Positions 44,403 to 54,195 of a stretch of DNA of 64,000 bases are shown in pieces. A model generated the notes under the pieces. That model had not been told where the DNA came from, made no database searches, and worked only from the letters and a program-made list of their open reading frames with translations. Origin of the DNA: Septoria linicola (lineage: Eukaryota; Ascomycota; Dothideomycetes; Mycosphaerellales; Mycosphaerellaceae); the NCBI GenBank assembly GCA_024114885.1, contig CP099431.1:496001-560000 (forward strand), given 5' to 3'. Both the position numbers and the translations under genes were made by a program. The stretch's first letter is position 1; every line of letters begins with the position of its first letter.

Positions 44403-44539
44403 TCTTTCTTACCTTCCTCGTCTTCTGCCTTACTATCCTTTGCTGTTATTGATCGCGGGACTATGCTCGTCGTCGTTGTTGTCGTCGTCGTGATATCGAA
44501 CAAATGGATTTAGATGGGACGGGAAATTATGCGCCTGCA

Positions 44540-45500
44540 TCACCACCACCACCACCAACGACAGCACAACTGATGACCTGCATTCGGATCTTGTTTGTAT
44601 ACCCACTCGCACTTCTCTATTCTCATCCACCCTTGTACCGTGCAATCTCGTATGCCGACCTGATGTTTGTAGCCAGCTTCGACATAACGAGAAGAGGTAG
44701 GCTGTGGCGGTCCTAGGAAAGCATCCCTCATGTTCTCGTAGCTGTCGTTGGGCTTGTTTCCATCGGCGTCGTACGCAGCTTGGAAGACCTGCTGAGCAGG
44801 AACGTAGTAGGACTGCTGTAACTCGGCCAGAGTCTGGGCTTCGTGCCCATTGGCGAAGCAAGAAAGCGTCCGAGTTGGTGAAATAGAAGGCGGAAGTGTT
44901 GAGCTTCAGGTTGCCGGAAGAGGAGATGCCGACAACACATTGTCGCGTGGGTCGGGAGATGATATGTTCGGGTGGACGGCTGTTACAGGGGCCCATTGTG
45001 GCGTCTGCGGAGTGGATGACAGCAATCCGGTGGGTGTGTGGAAAGGGGCCAAGCCAGTGGTCGTGCTTGAAGCTGCAGTAGGCAGTGGTAGACCAGAAGA
45101 AAGAGGCTCGCTGATGGTGGTGATGCTGGGGCGAACTGGAGGACGCAATGTTCCAGCAGTTGCGGCTTTGGACAACATCGACGGCTTCAGGCCGTACGAG
45201 GTCCGCCCATCAGATGGTGACTGCGGTTGAACAGATTCATTGAAGTCCTTCCGCGTCGCCGTCTCCTGTTCCTCCTTCTTCTTCACCTCCGTAGTCTCCT
45301 TCTTCTGCTTATCCTCCTACTACCACTTGCACTTCCACTCACTATGACGCATCTTTCGTTCTGCTCCTCTTCCCGGACCTTCAGATTTTGGGCTTGCCGT
45401 TCTGTCCATTCCTGGTGCCGAGCATCCTTGACGTATGCTGGCGACCGCCAATATCCTAGGTCTTCGCGTGGATTACGCACGCTGTTTTGATATGTGGTAG
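44540..45500 (-). pseudogene. Decayed gene with frameshifts and TAG TAG
   Basis: Minus-strand coding-like text runs from about 45500 to 44540 in three frames. It starts VRNPREDLGYWRSPAYVKDA and QEWTERQAQNLKVREEEQ, shifts into MRHSEWKCKW followed by two adjacent TAG codons (45317-45322, CAG CAG expected) and EDKQKKETTEVKKKEEQETA, then a Ser/Thr/Pro-rich part to about 44950. It then shifts to LKLNTSAFYFTNSDAFL and shifts again to FANGHEAQTLAELQQSYYV, QQVFQAAYDADGNKPNDSYE and RDAFLGPPQPTSSRYVE. The strong continuity of protein-like text argues for one broken gene. Family unknown. Confidence 0.5.
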
Positions 45501-46022
45501 GCCGAGACGGAGTAGAAGCACAGTGAGTGCGTGGCTGGAGTTGAGAGTACGCAAACAAAGGCACAGGAACGGCTAAAGGAGGAGGAGTAAAAAGCGAAAA
45601 GCGAATCGGCAAACGCGAGTGCGCTGGTGCGGTGAGGGAGCAGAATATCATCATCCCGCGTACACTGAATATGGTGCATGCAGTCGAAATGCAGGCAAAC
45701 GATCTGCAGCGGCACATGTGGCTACCACAGTATCTTTGTGAGAAGCTCTGTGCTGTGCTTGATCAAAGCGGATTTCTATGCCCTTGTTGCGAGCGCCGCC
45801 CGCTGTCTTTGCACAGACAAAATTGAATGCAGTCGATGTTGTCGAGAGTATCCAATGTTTTGTGGCTTTCTCGAAGACATGTTTTGATGCTCTTGGGCCA
45901 CAGCCGGGAAACGATCCGCCTTGTTCGGCGACAGCTTCACTGTGTACCACAGCTCAGGACAGCCGTATCCCATCATGGTCTCCAACCATTCACGAGCAAG
46001 CAACCAGAACAGGACTGCTCGT

Positions 46023-46908
46023 TCACGTATTCCCTTGTAGATCGTCATTGCCCAGCATCGCCAGCTCCGTGGCCAAGTTCGGGCCTTCATTACGATACTC
46101 GTACGCCGTGAGCGGAGAAATCGCCTTTTCATGCCCAGACTCGCCATGCCGTAGTTCAGAGGTGGTAGAGAGAAGCGACGCTCGCCTGGTCCAAGCAAGT
46201 GACGGGAGCCAGTCCTTCGTCAAAGCAAGATGCGGATCCAAAGGGAGGCCAGCGTAGGCTGGACGCCAGAGACTTTGAGCCTGCCGCAGGGAGGCGGTCA
46301 TCCCAGCCCGCTTCCACTTTCGCAGCTCGTTTCTCTCATTCTGCAACTATGCCTCCCCTTCGGTGCGCAAATCGTCCAGCTCACGACAGAAATTAGCCTT
46401 TTGCTTCGAATAATGCTGGTCAAGACCGATGTTGGTTTGCTGGAGTGTCGAGATATGAGCTTGCAGGCTATCAATGTGGGTATCTCTGCAGTGGACAGCC
46501 ACGCAAAGGTCTGCTAGAAGGACTTGCAAGAGATTGTAGTCGGTGCTGAGATTGCATTGGGTGCCGAAGCTGAAGGGAGAGGTGGCATGAAGAGCTTGAC
46601 GCTTGTGATCACGGAACTCCTTCACGGCGAGGTGGTAGTTGTGCTTGTCACTCTCGAGTGCTTCCTGCTCTTGGGCCCGATCAATGCTCCACTCTTCGGG
46701 GCGCTTGAATTCCGAGCGTACTTGCACCTTTTCTGCACGAAGACCGTCTCTCTCTTGCAAAGACGTCGTGCAACGACTCTTCGAGCTGTCTCTCGGCGCG
46801 CACCGACTCTTGGTACATGGCTGGCCCGGGTGCGAAGTTATCGCTAGCATACATTCTGTGCTCGCCTAGTCTCAGTCCTCGGACAAGCCAACCCTTGCAG
46901 CCATCCAC
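46023..46908 (-). pseudogene. Decayed coiled-coil protein gene
   Basis: The minus-strand frame starting at an ATG at 46818 (YQESVRAERQLEESLHDVFA) is shifted inside an AG-repeat (gagagagagac, about 46760) into the frame RDGLRAEKVQVRSEFK, ALESDKHNYHLAVKEFRDHK, HIDSLQAHISTLQQTNIGLD and NFCRELDDLRTEGEA. It then meets TAG at 46347-46349 (CAG to TAG) and continues LQNERNELRKWKR. Heptad-like spacing of Leu, Ile and Val suggests a long coiled coil. A two-base slip in the AG run plus the nonsense codon inactivate it. It resembles the coiled-coil tails of the two large proteins at 35 and 48.5 kb in character only. Confidence 0.5.
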
Positions 46909-47143
46909 CTGGGAAGAAAGCCATCGATATACGCTCTGCGCGATCTGGGACTATCGGCAGAGTCACCGAGAAGAGATCATTAGGCGGAAGTTGACCGACC
47001 TAGATCTCTACAAGGAGATCCGCGCGGAAATGTGTAGAAGGCTCCCAGAGCTTGGCAATGGTCCAGTGCGCATGACATCGGAGTGGGTTGTCAGTTGTCT
47101 CAATTGGAAGGACTTTCTTGTGCCTACGAAACTTTCACTCTGA
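46817..47143 (+). CDS. Hypothetical protein, perhaps SANT-like
   Basis: An ATG at 46817 opens a 108-codon frame. The first 30 residues overlap the opposite-strand coiled-coil start and look non-coding, but from about 46905 it reads WEESHRYTLCAIWDYRQSHR, EEIIRRKLTDLDLYKEIRAE and MTSEWVVSCLNWKDF. The W...L..L.....S...I helix pattern resembles fungal Myb/SANT-like DNA-binding segments, weakly. The real first exon may be elsewhere. The ATG overlaps the divergent start on the other strand by two bases. Confidence 0.3.
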   Translation: MAGPGAKLSLAYILCSPSLSPRTSQPLQPSTWEESHRYTLCAIWDYRQSHREEIIRRKLTDLDLYKEIRAEMCRRLPELGNGPVRMTSEWVVSCLNWKDFLVPTKLSL

Positions 47144-48114
47144 ACATCCTTCGAGTGAAAGGTATGTGTATCACGGTGGACGACGCACCATTACAAAGCC
47201 TCGATCGATAGGACACCCACTCCGCCCGATCGATACCCAAATGCAGTAGTCGTAGATGCTCTCTTTCTTCCGCCTCTGAGGCACATTGCCGAATTTGCCG
47301 TCGCCGATCCATGCAACTTGCGGTCACGACGAGAAAGAGCGTGGGCTGAGGGTCGCTGCGGATCTTGGAATCTGATTCAAAAATTTATTGCATCGGTGCA
47401 GATGAAGCAGCGTTGTACAGTGTGGACGTGGTAACCATCAGATCCGGATTGACAATTATCCAGTAGCGCAGGATCCGATTGTCCCAGACTTATACGTGGC
47501 ATTCGCGGAAATGGTGACGAGCGATGCGATCGGAGAGGCAACGGTGAAGTGGGAGAACTGTTGGCATTGTCAAATGTGTGCTTGCCTTCCAACGCCCCAG
47601 CAAAATGAGGGCGTGAACCGGCGGTAGTGTTGGTACAATATGGGTCCGGTGCCACTGTCGGTTTCCTACTGCTTTTGCTGGCGTTTCGCTTGTTCCGTCT
47701 AACGCTGCTTCGATGCAGCCTGTCTCTTGAAATACGTCCGTCTCCGCGGTTGACTTGACGACGTGGCCTGCAGGCAATGCCATTCTCTGCGGCGCTACTA
47801 CTATGCTTCACCTCATGATCAGCCCATTCCGAGCATCATTTCGCTCCGCGCTGCTGCCGGCGCTTTTGCGCTTCCGCTCCCACCACGGCACACTCCGTTC
47901 TTGTTTCTCTACTGCCGCCGGTCGAGCGTCCCACATTCCTCCAATATTGGATCTGAAAGTTGAGATGACGCCGGTGGAGTCGTGGTCGTTTGTCGCGGTC
48001 GGGGAATGGACTTCGGCGTCTCTTGTCCCGTATTCCATCGAGCGCTGGTATGTTGTTTGTGTGCAGCTGCCTGTGAGACGTCAGAATGCTGTGTAGGAGA
48101 ACTTGAGTCAGGAG
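47144..48114. other. No confident gene
   Basis: Overlapping Ser/Arg/Pro-rich frames on both strands (for example minus 47377-47811) without domains or continuous protein-like text. Confidence 0.35.
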
Positions 48115-48456
48115 TCACGAACTCGCCCATCTCCGTTGTCTTTCAGTGTGTCCTGGTGGTTGTGGTAGTGCAGAAAGCTCGGCGAATACCGTCTCGTCGG
48201 GCGACACTTCTCGGAACGTAGCCAATAACTGGAGTGAACGCTGCGCAAGATCATCGACCTCTATGGGCTCCGCTCTATCTAGTAGCAAGCTATAGCGCAG
48301 GTCTTGGCAGAGTATCGGCAGCTTCTTGTTTGTAATAGGGTTAGACTGTCGTACTAACGTCCTGGGATCTATTATACGGCCATTGTAGAAGCGCACGTCC
48401 CGAGCACAAACAACACAACACCATAACCACGTCGGCACCACAGCCACAAGACACAT
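48115..48456 (-). CDS. Hypothetical protein, 113 aa, hydrophobic N-terminus
   Basis: An ATG at 48456 starts CLVAVVPTWLWCCVVCARDV, a short hydrophobic leader that could be a signal peptide or tail anchor, followed by RFYNGRIIDPRTLVRQ, KLPILCQDLRYSLLLDRAEP and DDLAQRSLQLLATFREV, all protein-like. The end is Pro/Gln/Arg-rich. It lies just downstream of, and in the same direction as, the 834-aa gene. Family unknown. Confidence 0.4.
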   Translation of the reverse strand: MCLVAVVPTWLWCCVVCARDVRFYNGRIIDPRTLVRQSNPITNKKLPILCQDLRYSLLLDRAEPIEVDDLAQRSLQLLATFREVSPDETVFAELSALPQPPGHTERQRRWASS

Positions 48457-48520
48457 GTGTCAGTAGTACAAAGTAGTCTTCGAGAGAAACTCTTTCCATC
48501 ATTCGTACACCCATGCGGAT

Positions 48521-51025
48521 TCATCCCTCGATCAGCGAAGCAGTTGCTTCCATTTCCTGTCTGTAGTCAAAACTATGCACAGCCAAATGACCCGTCAGTT
48601 CGGAGAGGGCAGCATGACAAGCGTTGATGCGCTCGACTCGATCAGTGCCTCGCTGAACTTTCTCTTCCAGTGTCGCAATTTGCTTCTTAAGCTGCTGTAT
48701 CTCGAGGCGATGCATTTGTTCAGTTGCGACACGAGATGTAAGAGATTGCGCAATGAGGCTTTCGTGAAACTCCAGCGTGCGTCGTTTGACCTCCAGGTCC
48801 GCCTGGAGTTCTGCGGTGGTGGTGCACTCGGAGCCGGAAGGGCCAGCGCGGAGTAAGCGACCCAACACCCAAGTGACGACCTTTGCAGCTCGCTGTAGCC
48901 CTTCAGCAACGACGATCTCCTCTCGTAGCTCGGCGATGATGTATCGAAGACGTGCGCACTCAAGTCCGATGCCGACAAGGTGATCGGTCTGACGACGGCT
49001 TCCCTGAGCAGGCACAAAGCGTGACGATGCCGTTTGGCAGAATGAAAGGGCCGAAGGCAGGCGGAAAGCTTGAAGAGAATCATGTTTCTGCTCGTGCACA
49101 ATTGCCCGAAGTGCAGCGAACCAGAAGGGGGCGTAGATATCCTGATCGAGAAGGATGTGTGGTGTGCGGCCGCCACAGTAGAAAGATGCCATGGCAATCA
49201 GGCCGGCGAGGGACGTCGGGGTGTTGGAAGCAGCCACGTGCAGGTTCTCCTCAGAAATGGTTGTCGCCTCCTCGCTTGCCAATTTCACAGTCATGTTTGC
49301 ATTGACCACTTCTTCGACGATCTGCTCTGGCGATGGAGGGTGCAAGTGATCCTCTGCCTGAGTGTGTTCGAGAAATATGCCATCGTGCTCGATGCGCAGC
49401 AGGGCAACGGCAAGCAGGCGCGTTTGCGCGTCGGTGCTTCTATCACCGTTGAAGAGGATGCAGTAGCGCGTTGGCTTGGTAATGAGACATGGCGAGAGTG
49501 GCGCGGTCAAGACAGTGGTGTCGGGAAATAAGCGCAGCCACTCTTCCAGCATAGTACTGTCGACGTCTGGAGTGGGTTCGTGACGGCGGCGAGCGCGGGC
49601 AAGCTTCTGGAAATCAAGAAGTGCAGTGCGGGCCTGGTCGCCAGTCATTGTCGGCGATGCGCCACGCTTCATGTCGTTGGCGGCGCAGGCAGCGTTCGTA
49701 GCGTTGAATTGGGAAGGAATGCGGAACAGCTTGTTGTGGTTTGGACGTTGCTTGCTGTGGGTGGGAGGGACGTTGAAGGTAATCGAGTCCAACTCGGAAA
49801 GGTAAATCTCAGGCGCGTCACTGCTAATGGACGAGGCAGGAACTGCGCCGCGACTGCTGCTACTGCTGCTGCTGTCGTCGCTGCCATCTTTCTCGACGAC
49901 GTCATCGATGTCCCAGGCTAGAACGGTATCTTCCTCTTGATTCACGTCGAAACGAGCCGTCAGATCGTCATCGTCCTCGCTGTGCACCAATGTGTTATCG
50001 CTGAGGGGCCTTGGCCCACAGCGGCCGTGTTGGGACTCTCTCGTCCTGTCCCGCTCGAGGAAATCGCTGTCCTCCCGTATCGAGTCCTCCGCTGGTGGGT
50101 CATGCGCGGAATTTTGCGAGGAATCCGTGCAGTCGTCGTCGTCCGTCTCCACTGCCTCGTCCTCTGCTGTCTCGTCCTCTGCTGTCTCGTCCTCTGCTAT
50201 CTCGTCCTCTGCTGTCTCGTCCTCTGCTATCTCGTCCTCTGCTGTCTCGTCCTCTGCTGTCTCGTCCTCTGCTGTCTCGTCCTCTGCTGTCTCGTCCTCC
50301 GCTGCTTCATCTGGCGCCGTTCCGTCTTCCACTACTGTCTTTTCCGCTGCCTGTTGCCCGGCTGACGTCCTGCTGCGCACTGCGCCTTCCACGCCTACTG
50401 TCTGCTCGCGCGCTGTTTGCTTTGCCATTGTCTTGGCTCCCACCGCATACGCTGCGTTGACGTCTTGCTGTCGCCATTGTCCGGATTTCTTGGTGGGCCG
50501 GCCCTCTGCCAGTCGCTCGTGACGAGCGATGAGCATCGCTCGAAGCGCATCTTCTCGGCTCGTATACACGTGTGAGAGGCCGACAACAGACTCGAGGAAG
50601 CAGCGTTTGCAGTTGGGCTCGCCAAAGATGGCGCACACGGAAAACAGATCCCACGCCCAGAAGCTGGACCTGCTCAGATTGCGTGCTGTGTGACGGTTCT
50701 GAGGAGCAATCGACGCGATGCACGTATCGGCCAAGGCATCGCGCAGCTCGGCATCGTTGAAGTTGTCAAAGTCGTCGCAGATGCGCGCATGAATCCGCCA
50801 GGGCGACAGCTCTGGCGACCTTGTCCATGTGTCGGTGAAACGCTGCCACCAGTATTTGTGCAAAAGGTCAAATGTCTGCGCTTTGGTCTGGAGAAAGGAC
50901 TGCACGATGCTCTGGGGGGTGATCTGGGGCTCGGAACCCGCAGCGGCGCTCGGTGTGGGGGTCGATGGTGTTGGCGTCGGAGGTGCTGCGCTACGATAGC
51001 GAGAGCCTTTGGCAGTCCGCGCCAT
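48521..51025 (-). CDS. 834-aa paralogue with degenerate Ulp1 domain
   Basis: An ATG at 51025 opens an uninterrupted 834-codon frame. After a Pro/Thr-rich start, residues 40-200 match in layout the N-terminal module of the 35-37.8 kb protein (FTDTWTRSPELSPWRIHA, FLESVVGLSHVYTSREDALR, GQWRQQDVNAAYAVGAKT). An acidic repeat (TAEDE units) and a disordered linker follow. The region corresponding to the peptidase (MLEEWLRLFPDTTVL, TRLLAVALLRIEHDGIFLEH, TSLAGLIAMASFYCGG) keeps the order but lacks the GSHW histidine, the Asp and the QxxxxDCG box, so it should be catalytically dead. The C-terminus is a long coiled coil (HRLEIQQLKKQIATLEEKV). Both genes start ATGGC with the shared context GCAGA. A scaffold or regulator of the active paralogue is possible but is inference. 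Confidence 0.7.
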   Translation of the reverse strand: MARTAKGSRYRSAAPPTPTPSTPTPSAAAGSEPQITPQSIVQSFLQTKAQTFDLLHKYWWQRFTDTWTRSPELSPWRIHARICDDFDNFNDAELRDALADTCIASIAPQNRHTARNLSRSSFWAWDLFSVCAIFGEPNCKRCFLESVVGLSHVYTSREDALRAMLIARHERLAEGRPTKKSGQWRQQDVNAAYAVGAKTMAKQTAREQTVGVEGAVRSRTSAGQQAAEKTVVEDGTAPDEAAEDETAEDETAEDETAEDETAEDEIAEDETAEDEIAEDETAEDETAEDEAVETDDDDCTDSSQNSAHDPPAEDSIREDSDFLERDRTRESQHGRCGPRPLSDNTLVHSEDDDDLTARFDVNQEEDTVLAWDIDDVVEKDGSDDSSSSSSSRGAVPASSISSDAPEIYLSELDSITFNVPPTHSKQRPNHNKLFRIPSQFNATNAACAANDMKRGASPTMTGDQARTALLDFQKLARARRRHEPTPDVDSTMLEEWLRLFPDTTVLTAPLSPCLITKPTRYCILFNGDRSTDAQTRLLAVALLRIEHDGIFLEHTQAEDHLHPPSPEQIVEEVVNANMTVKLASEEATTISEENLHVAASNTPTSLAGLIAMASFYCGGRTPHILLDQDIYAPFWFAALRAIVHEQKHDSLQAFRLPSALSFCQTASSRFVPAQGSRRQTDHLVGIGLECARLRYIIAELREEIVVAEGLQRAAKVVTWVLGRLLRAGPSGSECTTTAELQADLEVKRRTLEFHESLIAQSLTSRVATEQMHRLEIQQLKKQIATLEEKVQRGTDRVERINACHAALSELTGHLAVHSFDYRQEMEATASLIEG
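50154..50310 (-). repeat. 15-bp coding minisatellite (TAEDE)n
   Basis: About ten copies of a 15-bp unit (cctctgctgtctcgt on the plus strand) encode tandem TAEDE or IAEDE pentapeptides on the minus strand within the 834-aa protein. All changes keep the frame; two units carry Ile for Thr. The segment adds a strongly acidic, probably disordered block near residue 260. Confidence 0.95.
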
Positions 51026-51138
51026 TCTGCGTGATATCGGTCATGGACTGTGTGCTCTGCGCATCAAGAAAGAAGCTCTGCTCCATGCACCTGCAGCGCC
51101 TTCCTGTGATATACGAAGGTTGAGGTAGTTGCGGACGG

Positions 51139-51318
51139 TCTATGTAATTTCTCTCTACCATAACACACGACATCTATGTAATTTCTCTATACTATAAGAT
51201 ACGACATCTATGTAATTTCTCTCCACCATAACATACGACATTTATGTAATTTCTCTCTACTATAACATACGACATCTATGTAATTTCTCTCTACTATAAC
51301 ATACGACATGTATGTAAT
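51139..51318. repeat. 34-bp minisatellite
   Basis: Five tandem copies of a 34-bp unit (tctatgtaatttctctctac...) from 51139 to 51308, then a partial sixth. Copies differ by a few transitions. It lies about 110 bp upstream of the start of the 834-aa gene and directly next to the CA microsatellite. Confidence 0.95.
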
Positions 51319-51328
51319 ATGTTGAAAC

Positions 51329-51331
<3 letters not shown>

Positions 51332-51408
<77 letters not shown>

Positions 51409-51454
51409 ACATACACGCACGCACGCACGCACACCAACACACACACATACACAC
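51332..51454. repeat. (CA)n microsatellite
   Basis: About 120 bp of CA dinucleotides with occasional ATA and GCAC interruptions. Its intact CpA content contrasts with the RIP-saturated blocks. Confidence 0.97.
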
Positions 51455-51813
51455 GGGACTCAGCGTTCTCGACCCTATCTATCAGACGTAACCTCGGAGC
51501 TCATTTCGAAGACGACATCCTTCCGGCCCTTCTGCATAGCCGACGCACACTTTTCATGACTTCGACTTCGACTTCTCACTCTGCCTCCACCTGCTGCTGG
51601 AAGCAAGTACCGATTGGCCGTCGCGTCGGCTCAGCACGCTTTGCATGCGTCGTTGGAACACCGCAGTCGCGGACACTCTCTGTTCCCCTGTAGTGACACC
51701 CGTGTGTGCACGGGCCGGTCCAACATACTTTCCAGGTTACATCGTAATTGTAAACAAATGGACGCGACGTTCTCCTTGACCATCATGTGTTCCCGGAGCA
51801 GGTTCTTGCTCAT

Positions 51814-52511
51814 ATGCATGAGCATTTCAAGACTCCGAAGGCACCCTCGGTGTCTCGCCACGCTACAGCAACACCAGAGTGTGGAGCTGGGACCATGGCT
51901 AGTTCTAGTACCGCCGTTGATCTTACTGGCGAGGATGTTGTAACAAATCTCATCTCTGTGTCTCGCGGCATCTACATCGATTTCACTGGAGATAACTCAG
52001 TCGAATAGGTAGCATATACGCCTCGCCCAGAGATGGACAGCAATACAAGAAGAGAGACATTGCATTCGCGCAAACGACTCATTGCCTTCAGCAAATGCAG
52101 AAGGAGCCTCACAACGACGAGCCAAGCAATAACAGCAGTTTTGCAAGCACTAGGCAGCACAACGAAGAGGCCGACACTGCCTGCCCTATCTGTCCTGAGC
52201 CTTCATATCCTATCACGGATTCTCGAGCTACGGCGTTTAAATCGTGCAACATAACCTGGACCTCCTGTCGCCACGGCTTACACAACGAGTGCTACGCAAG
52301 TCATGTTATACCTCAAGACAACCTCTGCACATTCGAAACGATCAGCTACGCTTCGGGTTCGACCTCTCGGCGTGATACAGTCATCGTGCGCTGTCCCGTC
52401 TGTCGCCAGGTACAGATGCAATTGACAAGGAGTGAACTCGTTCAAGCGTTGCAGGACGCAGTGGAGGATTTTCTTCTTCCCCAGTTGCAAAGCAGATCCG
52501 AACACGCTTAG
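51814..52511 (+). CDS. RING-H2 protein with SIM-like motifs (STUbL-like)
   Basis: Exon 1 (ATG at 51814, or 51895) contains SSSTAVDLTGED and GIYIDFTGDN, both like SUMO-interacting motifs (V-D-L-T next to acidic residues). Exon 2 (52092-52511) encodes a C3H2C3 RING: CPIC, then SCRHGLHNEC (C-x-H-x2-H-x2-C), then CPVCR, followed by a helical tail. A likely 83-bp intron (52009-52091, donor GTAGCA, acceptor TTCAG) joins them in phase. The codon just before the donor is TAG (52006-52008); CAG is the usual exon end, so a CAG-to-TAG change may truncate the protein before the RING. SIM plus RING is the layout of SUMO-targeted ubiquitin ligases. Alternatively, exon 2 from ATG 52095 is a separate 138-aa RING protein. 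Confidence 0.6.
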
Positions 52512-52938
52512 TTCATGTATGTGAGCTTGACGAGAGTGGACCCCGAGCTGTCAAAGCAAGTCTGGACCAGACGAGACAGAAGTGGAGTGGGAAGCCAGAA
52601 TTGGACCTTGAGATCAAGCAGTGTGTGCACTAGAGCGAGAACATGGGAGGGAGAGTCACACATGAGGAGATGATTCGCAGGACCGAGATCAGCGAGAACG
52701 CAGATCGGCAAAGAAAAGGCGATGGTTGATCCGATGTTACGAATAGATCACTGTGCCTTTCTTTTTACAGCACAATCAGCTATGGAGCAAAGACAGTCCC
52801 GCTGATGGCCATCCCTCAAATACGTACAAATAACAAAGCTACAGAGAAGGCGCCCCAAAAGTGGTAGTCAAAACTGCCGGTCTCCTTTATCGCCGTGTCC
52901 TGTTGACTTGCTTTGAAGGTGATATTCACGAAACGGGT

Positions 52939-53250
52939 TTAGTCGTCTAGGTATGTAAATCCCTTCTGTAACTCACCGATCTGCTTTTGCAACTTCACGA
53001 GCTGTTGGCTCATGGTGTGCTCGTCGCATGTGTTGTTCTCGGACGCTTCCTGGTCGTCCTGATTGAGGTCGCTAGGCAGGCCGGTGGCACTGGAGTCGTT
53101 CTCGAACCTGTCCTTGTTGTACCCATCGGCCGTGTTCTCGTTGCTTTTGGGCCCATTGGGTGCCGTGTGAAAGCCAGAGTCGCCTTCGAGCTGCTCGGCG
53201 GTGTCTGCAGGTGGGAGGGCACTGGTGGTGGGCAGAGTGGCAGTGTCCAT
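52939..53250 (-). CDS. Hypothetical acidic protein, 103 aa
   Basis: An ATG at 53250 opens DTATLPTTSALPPADTAEQ and a polar, Asn/Asp/Glu-rich chain (SKSNENTADGYNKDRFEND-like), closing with a short coiled-coil segment SQQLVKLQKQIGELQKGF. The frame is open further upstream to 53451, but that part is Arg/Cys-rich and unlike protein. Disordered with a C-terminal dimerisation helix is a fair description; no family known. Confidence 0.5.
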   Translation of the reverse strand: MDTATLPTTSALPPADTAEQLEGDSGFHTAPNGPKSNENTADGYNKDRFENDSSATGLPSDLNQDDQEASENNTCDEHTMSQQLVKLQKQIGELQKGFTYLDD

Positions 53251-54195
53251 GATTACGAAGGCGCTCGAGAGCGGGGCGGGGCGGTGTGTGTGCCTGAGTG
53301 AGAGAGTGAGCGTGTCGGTGATTAACAGGTCAAGGGAAACGCGTGCCTGCCTCTCTGCCCGCCTGATGTACGCGCTGGACGTGAATTGTGACGCCAAGCT
53401 TGTTCCGCCATGGGCACACATACATCCACACCCCCACCTGCACCTACACACCTACCACGACAGCGACATGGCTTCCGCGATGGGGCCACCTGCCGCCTTC
53501 TTTACTCGGCAATCTTTGCACCGCAATGGCCTTCAACAGCTTCCTTCCACGTCACATTCTCTCTACCACCAAACATCACATCGCCACTCATGTGCAAGTC
53601 TTGCCGCCTTCTGAGTCTGCTCGATGTCGCCCTGACAGTGCCGTAATGCAAGGTGGCAGTCGATTGCTGAGTGGAAGTGACGTTAGAGCCCAATGTCAAA
53701 CTGCGCTCCGAACACGCCGGCCCCCAAGAAGCGGGATGCTAGCGCAAAGCATAATCTTTCGATACCCTCCCGTGCCTCGAGCGAACCAAGTCCGGATGTC
53801 TGTACGACTTCACGAAATCCGATACCATGCTGGCCAGCGTCTGGGCGCACCCCAGCACAAATTCGTAAGTCACGCTGGTTTGCAGGATCTACCACTTCCG
53901 CGCCTTACGTGCTCCAAGTCACATGCCCACTCAGACGAGGAGCCGCAGTCTCGCGACAGTCTTGTGGCGCAGAGTGCCTGGAAGCTGCTTCTTTCACCAT
54001 CTCACGCCGATCCAACATCTGCGCGGTATTCTCAAGGAGAGATGAGCGATCTCTCGCCACGCCCAGAAAATATCAAGGGCGCCTACAACGAGCGAATCTT
54101 ATTCGTTCTGCCAAGCTGCATTGCTTTCCAAATCGACTCAAGACTTTTCTTTCCACTCCCTCCCATCTCTTCGTTCCCCTGACCAAGTTTGTGCC
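53251..54195. other. No confident gene
   Basis: Long overlapping plus-strand frames (53388-54182 and 53693-54313) are rich in Ser, Arg, Cys, His and Pro, lack domains and look like shadow frames. Confidence 0.35.

Noticed and set aside
49937..50522. Long plus-strand frames with VLCCL or SSAVS repeats
   Set aside because: They are the antisense reading of the (TAEDE)n minisatellite in the 834-aa gene.
51332..51454. Telomere-like repeat
   Set aside because: It is a plain CA microsatellite; no TTAGGG or variant is present.
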